Shown here: in pieces, positions 57,856 to 64,000 of the stretch
Layout of the letters: each line of letters starts with the position of its first letter
Numbering within the stretch: the first letter of the stretch is position 1
Source of the DNA: Nocardia amamiensis
GTDB lineage: Bacteria > Actinomycetota > Actinomycetes > Mycobacteriales > Mycobacteriaceae
Direction: 5' to 3'
DNA: 64,000 bases
NCBI RefSeq assembly: GCF_015477605.1
Contig: NZ_JADLQX010000001.1
Span: forward strand, 124,001-188,000
Notes under the pieces: generated by a model
What the model was told of the DNA's origin: nothing
What the model saw: only the letters and a program-made list of their open reading frames with translations
The model's database searches: none
Program-made: the position numbers and the translations under genes

Positions 57856-58853
57856 TGACGAAACTCAAGGCCAGGTTCGACAGCAACCGGTACTTCTGGT
57901 TGGGCATCATCGGCGGCGTCCTCATCGTGGTGCTGCTGCTGGTGTCCAGCGTCTACAAACTCATCGGGGTCGGCGAGCAGTCGATCAAGGCCGAGTTCGT
58001 GCAGGCCGCCGGCATCAAGGTCGGCGACAAGGTGAACGTCGCGGGTGTGTCCGCAGGCCGGGTGGTCGACGCCGAACTCGAGGGAAGCCACGTGCTGCTC
58101 ACGCTCAGCGTGCGCGACGACGTGAAGCTCGGCCCGGACGCGCGCGCCGCGATCAAGATGGCCACGCTGCTCGGCGCCAGGTATGTCGATCTGGAGCCCG
58201 GCGACGGCTCCGGCTTGAAGGGCAAGCGGATCCCGCTGTCCAATACCGCCGTTCCGTACAACCTGGCCGACGTGGTGCAGATCGGCACGCCGAAGTTCGA
58301 GACGCTCGACACCAAAAAGCTGGCGCAGTCGCTGAATTTGATCAATGAGCAGATGGGCGGCTCGCCGCAGCTCGCCGCGCAGGCACTCGACAGCGTCGGC
58401 GCACTGGCCAAGGTGATCGATACCCGCAGGGCCGAGGTGGATTCGCTGCTGAAGGACCTGGACCGGGTCACCAGGATCCTCGCCGACAACCGCAACAGCG
58501 TGCTGCTGGTGATCACTCAGGGCGAGGCCATCGCCAACCGGGTGATGGAGCGCCAAGCGCTGCTGCGCCAGCTGCTCGACGGCGTCGCGACGCTGACCAG
58601 GCAGCTGCAGGAGATCGGCGCGGAGAACGACGATCAGCTCGGGCCGACCATCGCGCAGCTGAACACCATGGCCGAGGGCCTGCAGAAGAACAAGGACAAC
58701 CTGGACCGGCTGCTGTCGCTCATGCCGCCGACGGTGCGCTACCTGGCGAACTCGTGGGGTGGCAGCGGTCCGTACGGCGACGTCGGCCTGCCGTGGCTCT
58801 TCCCGGACAACTGGTTGTGCTTCGCCCAAGTGATCGAGGGGTGCCAGGGATGA
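57852..58853 (+). CDS. mceC: MceC, Mce family protein
   Basis: 333 residues. Membrane anchor (YFWLGIIGGVLIVVLLLVSSV, about 13-33), Mce domain (AAGIKVGDKVNVAGVSAGRVV, about 47-67) and the long helical tail. Starts within a 4-bp ATGA overlap with mceB; a second ATG three bases later is also possible. C-terminal Cys residues (WLCFAQVIEGCQG) are typical of the family. Confidence 0.94.
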   Translation: MMTKLKARFDSNRYFWLGIIGGVLIVVLLLVSSVYKLIGVGEQSIKAEFVQAAGIKVGDKVNVAGVSAGRVVDAELEGSHVLLTLSVRDDVKLGPDARAAIKMATLLGARYVDLEPGDGSGLKGKRIPLSNTAVPYNLADVVQIGTPKFETLDTKKLAQSLNLINEQMGGSPQLAAQALDSVGALAKVIDTRRAEVDSLLKDLDRVTRILADNRNSVLLVITQGEAIANRVMERQALLRQLLDGVATLTRQLQEIGAENDDQLGPTIAQLNTMAEGLQKNKDNLDRLLSLMPPTVRYLANSWGGSGPYGDVGLPWLFPDNWLCFAQVIEGCQG

Positions 58854-59959
58854 AACTCCGCACGGCTTTTCCGCTGAAGACCGTCGCGAAGACGCTCATG
58901 ATCAGCGCCGCGGCGCTGACGGTCGGCAGTTGCTCACTGCTGCCGAGTTCGGTGAACGACGCGCTGGGCACCACGATGCGGATCACCGCGGACTTCGAGA
59001 ACATCGCGGGCATCTACGAGGGCAATCCGATCACGGTGCTCGGCCTGGACGTCGGCAAAGTCGACAAGGTCGTGCCCAAAGGCACCCTGGTCGAGGTGCA
59101 CATGTCCATCGACAAGGACGTGAAGATCCCGAAAGACGCGCAGGCCGCGATCGTTTCGCCGTCCATCGTGACCGACCGGCACATCGAGCTCACCCCCGTC
59201 TACACCGGCGGAGCGACCATGTCCGACGGCGCGCACCTGCCCAAGGCGCGCACCAAGACGCCGGTCGAGCTGGACACGATGATCAAGACGATCGATCAGT
59301 TCGCCGCCGCGCTCAAGCCGGAGCCGGGCCAGGAGGGGATCGGCCCGCTGTCGGGCCGGGTTCTCTACCCGATGCTCAACGGCAACGGCGAGAAGATCCG
59401 CGACACCCTCAACGCGCTGTCCGGCGCACTGAAGGTCGGCGTGGACAACAAGGACGCGATCTCCAGCATCATCATCAAGTTGAACGAGCTCACCACCATG
59501 CTGGCCCAGAACGACCAGTCGGTGCGCGATTTCAGCAACCGGGTGACCCAGATGACCGGGCTGCTCGCCGAGCAGTCCCCGGGCCTTCAGGCCACGCTCG
59601 ACCAGCTCAACGCCTTCCTGGCGAACACGAGCACCACGCTGACGCAGTACCAGGATCAGCTCGCGGGCACCATGGCGGGCCTGACCAACGTCACCCAGCA
59701 GCTGCGCGACAACGCCTACGGCGTCACCGAGGTCGTCGACGTGGCGCCGATGGTCATGCAGAACATCGACGGCATCGTGAACCGAGAGCATCAATACGTC
59801 CGGCTGCACGCGATCATCGGTACCGCGCTGTCTGGTGAGATCGTCAGCCTGTTCTGCGAACGCGTGCAGATGCGGGCCGATGGCTGCCGCACCGGAAACA
59901 TGCAGGACTTCGGACCCGACTACGGGCTCACCGCCGCACTGCTCGGACTGACGAAATGA
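58850..59959 (+). CDS. mceD: MceD, Mce family protein, possible lipoprotein
   Basis: 369 residues. N-terminal signal LMISAAALTVGSC ends in VGSC (Cys28), which fits a lipobox loosely; usually MceE is the lipoprotein of an mce operon. Mce domain about 45-120 (IYEGNPITVLGLDVGKVDKVV), then helical region and C-terminal Cys pair. ATGA overlap with mceC. Confidence 0.92.
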   Translation: MKLRTAFPLKTVAKTLMISAAALTVGSCSLLPSSVNDALGTTMRITADFENIAGIYEGNPITVLGLDVGKVDKVVPKGTLVEVHMSIDKDVKIPKDAQAAIVSPSIVTDRHIELTPVYTGGATMSDGAHLPKARTKTPVELDTMIKTIDQFAAALKPEPGQEGIGPLSGRVLYPMLNGNGEKIRDTLNALSGALKVGVDNKDAISSIIIKLNELTTMLAQNDQSVRDFSNRVTQMTGLLAEQSPGLQATLDQLNAFLANTSTTLTQYQDQLAGTMAGLTNVTQQLRDNAYGVTEVVDVAPMVMQNIDGIVNREHQYVRLHAIIGTALSGEIVSLFCERVQMRADGCRTGNMQDFGPDYGLTAALLGLTK

Positions 59960-61059
59960 CGTACCGAATGACGATCAAGGCACGCAGGGCGCTGGTCGCC
60001 GTCGTCGCGGTGGCCGCTGTGTCGGTCACCGCGGGCTGCGGGTTCACCGTGGAGAAGCTGCCGCTGCCCAAACCCGGCCTGAACGGGGACACCTACACGG
60101 TGCACGCGGTGTTCGAGAACGCGCTGAACCTGCCCGACCAGGCGAAGGTGAAGATCGGCGGCTCGGATGTCGGCGTGGTCAGCGACATCAAGACGAAGAA
60201 CTTCCAGGCCATCGTGGATCTGACCATCCGCAAGGACATCGAGTTGCCCAAGGGCAGCACGGCGGAACTGCGTCAGGCCACCCCGCTCGGTGACGTGTTC
60301 GTCGCGGTGTCCAAGCCGAAGGTCGATCCGGGCGCGGAAATGCTGCGCGACGGCGACACGCTGACCCTGGACAGCACCTCCGCGGGTGCGACCGTCGAGC
60401 AGCTGCTCATCTCGGTGTCCATGCTGTTCAACGGCGGCGGCATCGCGAGCCTGTCCAGGCTGGGCGCGGAGTTGGACTCCATCCTCGGCGGCCGCGGCGG
60501 GCAGCTGGCCCATCTGATCACCGAAATGACCGGTGTGGTCAGCAGTTTGAACGCCAACACCGCCCGCGTGGACAGCGTTCTCGGCGAGTTCAGCACCTTG
60601 GCCAACACCATCGAGTCGCGGCGGTCCGAACTCGGCGAAGTGGCCGACACGCTGCCGCAGATGATCGGCGCTGTCGCGGAGAACAACCGGGCCATCGGCG
60701 AACTACTGACCAAGCTGTCGGTGGCCAGCGCCGCGCTCGGCGATTACGCGAACACCTCCACCGACCAGCTCGGCAGCCTGCTGGACAACACCCGTCAGCT
60801 GATGGACGCGCTGGCCAGAACCGGTGACGGCTTCGGCGTGCTGCTCGATCGGCTGCGCGTGCTGCGGCCGAAGGTCGACGCGACCTTCCGCGGCAGCAGT
60901 TTCGCCGTGTACGCGACCGCGACCAACCTCGACATCAGCGCGCTCACCGACCCCCAGCACGGCAGACTCCAGGACCTGCAGGACCTGCAGGACTTCGCGG
61001 GGAGCCTGATCCAGGTGCTGCAACTGGTGCAGGGCCGGGTGGCGGGAGGACACCGATGA
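59956..61059 (+). CDS. mceE: MceE, Mce family lipoprotein (LprK/LprN type)
   Basis: 367 residues. Canonical lipobox SVTAGC (T-A-G-C, Cys about residue 28) after ALVAVVAVAAVSV. Mce domain about 50-125 (LNLPDQAKVKIGGSDVGVVSDI). Equivalent to LprK or LprN in M. tuberculosis mce operons. ATGA overlap with mceD. The C-terminus contains a short LQDLQDLQD coiled run. Confidence 0.93.
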   Translation: MTYRMTIKARRALVAVVAVAAVSVTAGCGFTVEKLPLPKPGLNGDTYTVHAVFENALNLPDQAKVKIGGSDVGVVSDIKTKNFQAIVDLTIRKDIELPKGSTAELRQATPLGDVFVAVSKPKVDPGAEMLRDGDTLTLDSTSAGATVEQLLISVSMLFNGGGIASLSRLGAELDSILGGRGGQLAHLITEMTGVVSSLNANTARVDSVLGEFSTLANTIESRRSELGEVADTLPQMIGAVAENNRAIGELLTKLSVASAALGDYANTSTDQLGSLLDNTRQLMDALARTGDGFGVLLDRLRVLRPKVDATFRGSSFAVYATATNLDISALTDPQHGRLQDLQDLQDFAGSLIQVLQLVQGRVAGGHR

Positions 61060-62234
61060 CCTTCCTGCGCAGCGCGGCCGGCCGCAAGCTGCTGCTGTCG
61101 AACCTGGGCCTGGTGCTGGTGCTGCTGGTGGGCGCCGCATATCTGATGGTGAACGTCATGCGGGTCAACCCGCTGCGCTCGGACTACACGGTCACGGTGA
61201 ACCTGAACCGCTCCGGCGGTCTGCAACCCGGCAACGATGTGACGCTGCGGGGATGGCGGATCGGCAAGGTCACCTCGATCGAGCTGACCGATCGCGGCCA
61301 GGCCATTTCCGCCACCGCGCAGATCGACGCGAAGTACAAGATCCCCGTGGACACCCGGATCGCGGTGCAGGCCCTGTCCGGCGCGGGCGAGCAGTACATC
61401 GACTTCCGGCCGAACTCCGAGCAGGGGCCGTTCCTGGCCGACGGCGCGGTGTTCGAGTTCGATCCGGAGAAGATCCAGACGCCGACCCCGGTGTGGGCGG
61501 TGCTGGACAACTCCAGCGCGCTGATCGCGCAGATCAACCCGGACCACTTCAAGGTCATCCTGCAGGAGCTGGACATCGCGCTCAGCGCGGGACCGGATCA
61601 GCTGCGCGGCATGGTCAATGGAATCAGCCTCGCCATGGCCGGCCTGGACTCGTTGCTGCCGCAGACGACGAACCTGATCACGAATCTGCGTACCATCGCC
61701 AACACCACGTCCATGGCGCAGCCGGATCTGGCCACCCTGACCCGCAACTCGGGCACCCTGTTCGAGCAGTTCAACAATGCGAATGCCGAACTGCAGCGCG
61801 TGCTCGATCAGGCTCCCGGCCAGCTCACCAGCCTCGGCGCCGTGGTGGACCGGACAGCCGATCCGATCACCAGCCTGGCCACCAACTTCCAGGCGATCAC
61901 CAAGGCGGCGCAGTTGCGGCTGCCCGCGCTGCGGGCGCTGTTCCCCTCGCTCGCGCTCGGCGGCGAGGCGCTGGGCGTCCCGGCGCACGACGGTGAGTTC
62001 CACGCGATCATCGACATCTGGCCGCGGCCGTTCTGCACCTATGAGACGCCGAAGATCCGTAACGAGGTCGTGCAGGACGGCACGATTCCGAAGTGGAATT
62101 ACTGTGAGAACCCGCCGCCGGGTCAGCTCATCCGTGGTGCGGCGAACGCGCCGCGGCCGAACATACCGAACAACGGGGCGCAGATGCCGCCGGGTGTGGA
62201 TCCGAACGAGCGGACTCTTCCTCCGGTGCGGTGA
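61056..62234 (+). CDS. mceF: MceF, Mce family protein (last)
   Basis: 392 residues. Membrane anchor (LLLSNLGLVLVLLVGAAYLMV, about 9-29), Mce domain (GGLQPGNDVTLRGWRIGKVTSIEL, about 50-73), and the tunnel-forming helical region. The C-terminal domain (FHAIIDIWPRPFCTYETP) is typical of MceF. ATGA overlap with mceE. Last Mce subunit; followed by a hairpin and the mas gene. Confidence 0.94.
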   Translation: MTFLRSAAGRKLLLSNLGLVLVLLVGAAYLMVNVMRVNPLRSDYTVTVNLNRSGGLQPGNDVTLRGWRIGKVTSIELTDRGQAISATAQIDAKYKIPVDTRIAVQALSGAGEQYIDFRPNSEQGPFLADGAVFEFDPEKIQTPTPVWAVLDNSSALIAQINPDHFKVILQELDIALSAGPDQLRGMVNGISLAMAGLDSLLPQTTNLITNLRTIANTTSMAQPDLATLTRNSGTLFEQFNNANAELQRVLDQAPGQLTSLGAVVDRTADPITSLATNFQAITKAAQLRLPALRALFPSLALGGEALGVPAHDGEFHAIIDIWPRPFCTYETPKIRNEVVQDGTIPKWNYCENPPPGQLIRGAANAPRPNIPNNGAQMPPGVDPNERTLPPVR

Positions 62235-62241
62235 GTTCGCA

Positions 62242-62272
62242 CCCGGTCCGCCGGTCATCCCGCCGGACCGGG
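62242..62272 (+). terminator. hairpin between mceF and the Mce-associated gene
   Basis: CCCGGTCCG (62242-62250) and CGGACCGGG (62264-62272), 9-bp perfect stem. No T-run, so more likely an attenuator or RNA-processing/stability element than a full terminator. Confidence 0.4.
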
Positions 62273-62366
62273 CATACTCGCCGGTAGAACGCGTAAGGTT
62301 CGCTGTCGCGGGCCCTGAAGCCAATCGGCGCGCACCGATGTGCGCCGGGAAAGCAGGTTTGTATCG

Positions 62367-63158
62367 ATGTCTACCGACGACGCCGAGACCGACAAGGACG
62401 CCGAGACCAAGGCCGCCGCGGGCGGCAAGGACACCGACGCGGTGACCGAGAAGTCGGAGGATGCCGCTGCCGCGGCGAAGCCCGAGCTGTCCAAGGCGGA
62501 GAAGGCAGACAAGACCGAGACGGCGAAGAAGGCGGCGGCGAAGGACGCTCCCAAGGCGGACGCGTCCGGGAAGTCCGCATCGCTTCCGCTGGTGGCCGCG
62601 TTCGCGGCGGGTGTGCTGGCGGTCGCGGCGATCACCGCTCTCGTCGTGTTCTTCCTGCAGGGTAAGGACCGCGGTGACAAGCTCGACGCGATTCGCGATT
62701 CGACCAGCGCCGCCTGCCAGTTCGGCAAGGACGTCTCGGTTTACGACTACTCGAAGAACCTGGACGACTACTTCACCACGGTGAAGGCCGGATCGACCGG
62801 GGAGTTCCTGAAAGAGTTCGACGACGCGACCAAGGCGCTCGAGGACGCGATGGTGCAGGCGCAGGTCAAGTCCTGGGCCGACGACGTGCAGTGCGGCTAC
62901 CAGTCCGGCGACAAGACCTCGGCGAAGGTGCTGGTGACCCTTACGCAGTACCGGACCAACTTCACCCAGGCCAACCCGGAGCGGCAGTTCGTGGTCGTGA
63001 TCGCCCAGCTGCAGAAGTCGGGCGACAAGTGGCTGGTCGAGAAACTCGACTCGCCGATGCTGAAGGGCGCCGGTACGGGCCTGCCGGGTGCGCCTGCGCC
63101 GGGCGGGACTCCGCAGCCCGCGCCGTCCGGTCAGCCCGGGCCGCAGCCGGGTAACTAG
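62367..63158 (+). CDS. Mce-associated membrane protein (Mas)
   Basis: 263 residues. Charged Lys/Glu/Ala-rich N-terminal cytoplasmic tail (1-72), one membrane helix (SLPLVAAFAAGVLAVAAITALVVFFLQ, about 73-99), then an extracytoplasmic domain (about 100-235) with two Cys, and a Pro/Gly-rich end. This is the layout of Mas/OmamA-type proteins found after mce operons and thought to stabilise the Mce complex. ATG 62367 (MSTDDAETD) is used; the ribosome-binding site is weak. Confidence 0.9.
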   Translation: MSTDDAETDKDAETKAAAGGKDTDAVTEKSEDAAAAAKPELSKAEKADKTETAKKAAAKDAPKADASGKSASLPLVAAFAAGVLAVAAITALVVFFLQGKDRGDKLDAIRDSTSAACQFGKDVSVYDYSKNLDDYFTTVKAGSTGEFLKEFDDATKALEDAMVQAQVKSWADDVQCGYQSGDKTSAKVLVTLTQYRTNFTQANPERQFVVVIAQLQKSGDKWLVEKLDSPMLKGAGTGLPGAPAPGGTPQPAPSGQPGPQPGN

Positions 63159-63165
63159 CCGAGCG

Positions 63166-63200
63166 CCTCCGGCGGTGGGCCGAGCCACCACCGCCGGAGG
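63166..63200. terminator. bidirectional hairpin between mas and rnhA
   Basis: CCTCCGGCGGTGG (63166-63178) pairs with CCACCGCCGGAGG (63188-63200), a perfect 13-bp stem with a 9-base loop between convergent genes. Confidence 0.85.
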
Positions 63201-63234
63201 TCATTCGGGCAGACCCCGTGCCCGCGTGAGCGGA

Positions 63235-63807
63235 TCAGAACAGTGTCAATGCTTGTGGCGCCGACGGCGCGGCCGCCTTCCCCGCGGCCTTGTCCTTCGG
63301 CGCTTCCGGCGCCGTCGACGCTTCCTCCACAGTCACCGCGGGCATTTCCACGGTGTTCGCCTCGGCGACAGCCGCGGTGACCGCGGCCTGCCGAGCCGCT
63401 TCGCCGGCCAACGCGTCGGCCTGCTCATTGAAATAGTTGCCGACATGGCCTCGGACCCATCGGAATCGAACCGGGCCGGGCCTGCTCGCGATGGCTCGAT
63501 CGATCTGCTGGACGAGTTCGACATTCTTCACCGCGCCGCCGGTGGACGTCCGCCACCCATTGAGCCGCCAGCCGGACACCCACTCCGAGGCGCATTTGAT
63601 CGCGTAGAGCGAATCGCTTTCGATGAGCAGGGGTTCGGACCCGGGATGGGCGACGATCGCCTCCAGCACCGCTCGCAACTCCGCGACCTGATTGGTTCCG
63701 GACGCGGCTCCCCCACTTGCCGAGGAGCCCTGATGATTGACCCAAGCCCAGCCGATGGCGCCGCCGGGATTACGCAGGCAGGATCCGTCGGTGCTCACGA
63801 TGATCAT
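63235..63807 (-). CDS. rnhA: ribonuclease HI with C-terminal extension
   Basis: 190 residues. RNase H fold residues in order: STDGSC (Asp7), AELRAVLEAI (Glu), IESDSLYAI (Asp), and VRGHVGNYFNEQADALA (His and Asp) near 120-135. It removes RNA from RNA-DNA hybrids. About 45 residues after the fold are Ala/Pro/Lys-rich and unconserved. The ATG at 63807 (MIIVSTDGSC) is the family start; upstream codons are not used. It starts 10 bp after the stop of the next gene on the same strand. Confidence 0.93.
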   Translation of the reverse strand: MIIVSTDGSCLRNPGGAIGWAWVNHQGSSASGGAASGTNQVAELRAVLEAIVAHPGSEPLLIESDSLYAIKCASEWVSGWRLNGWRTSTGGAVKNVELVQQIDRAIASRPGPVRFRWVRGHVGNYFNEQADALAGEAARQAAVTAAVAEANTVEMPAVTVEEASTAPEAPKDKAAGKAAAPSAPQALTLF

Positions 63808-63817
63808 GGCTGGCACC

Positions 63818-64000
63818 CTACGCAATCCGACCGACAAGATCGGTACCGTGGAATTCCTCTATCGCCCTCCGTAACCGGGATTCGGTACGTCGCAGCGCCG
63901 ATCCGACCGCGGCGTCCACCAGGCGTCCGACCGGGCCGCGCGGTTGGCCGTATGCCGCCTCGGAGGTCAGCACCGACCGCCCGTAGCCGAGCGGGTCGAA
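63818..64000 (-). CDS. unidentified gene, C-terminal 60 residues only
   Basis: Frame open from the window edge to TAG at 63820-63818. The end sequence begins FDPLGYGRSVLTSEAAYGQP and then GRLVDAAVGSALRRTESRLRRAI, which looks like the last strand/helix of a START/SRPBCC-type protein, but the fragment is too short to assign. Co-directional and 10 bp upstream of rnhA, so probably in one operon. Confidence 0.55.
   Translation of the reverse strand, partial: FDPLGYGRSVLTSEAAYGQPRGPVGRLVDAAVGSALRRTESRLRRAIEEFHGTDLVGRIA

Noticed and set aside
60795..63191. 798-codon minus-strand frame
   Set aside because: Antisense to mceE, mceF and the Mce-associated gene; compositional artefact.

Overview
The window is chromosomal DNA from a high-GC actinobacterium of the order Mycobacteriales, most likely a Nocardia. 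The evidence is gene order and protein resemblance read by eye. The replication-origin block gyrB-dciA-recF-dnaN-oriC-dnaA-rpmH-rnpA-yidD-yidC-khpB-rsmG-parA-parB is followed by a GNAT protein, cwlM, trxA, trxB, an anti-SigM-like gene, sigM, murJ, a DUF6049 gene, mutT4 and pcnA. This is the Mycobacterium tuberculosis Rv3907c-Rv3924c / Rv0001-Rv0005 arrangement. An mce operon, an LppU-like lipoprotein and an XRE/DUF397 pair also fit Nocardiaceae.

Layout. 1-9 kb: origin. gyrB (cut by the window edge), dciA, recF, dnaN and dnaA all lie on the minus strand, with an alpha/beta hydrolase inserted between dciA and gyrB. The dnaN-dnaA gap holds oriC: DnaA-box-like 9-mers, a candidate DnaA-trio unwinding element, and two tandem pairs of a 22-bp palindromic iteron with a CTCGAG core. 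9-17 kb: rpmH to parB plus a GNAT gene, plus strand, with a cluster of parS-like sites. 17-31.3 kb: minus-strand cell-envelope and redox block (cwlM, trxA, trxB, sigM system, murJ with a pseudokinase, DUF6049, mutT4), then pcnA on plus. 31.3-53 kb: accessory and metabolic genes (DUF2993-like protein, fused 5-oxoprolinase, DUF4185 secreted protein, two MFS transporters, NUDIX, pirin, DUF4190 protein, XRE/DUF397 cluster, M13 peptidase, L,D-transpeptidase, P450, serine hydrolase, lipoprotein, secreted S1 protease). 53.6-63.2 kb: a complete mce operon (two YrbE permeases, six Mce proteins, one Mce-associated protein). The window ends with rnhA and the 3' end of an unidentified gene.

How the parts work together. 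DnaA, DciA, DnaN, RecF and gyrase start and sustain replication at oriC, while ParA, ParB and parS segregate the new origin. RnpA, YidD, YidC and KhpB link RNA processing to membrane-protein insertion. CwlM (predicted catalytically dead) and MurJ with its pseudokinase are the phospho-regulated control points of peptidoglycan precursor supply and export. SigM with its anti-sigma factor and the thioredoxin pair form the stress-response part. The mce operon encodes a lipid importer.

No tRNA, rRNA, insertion sequence, prophage or CRISPR array was seen. All homology statements come from reading motifs and gene order. No database search was run.
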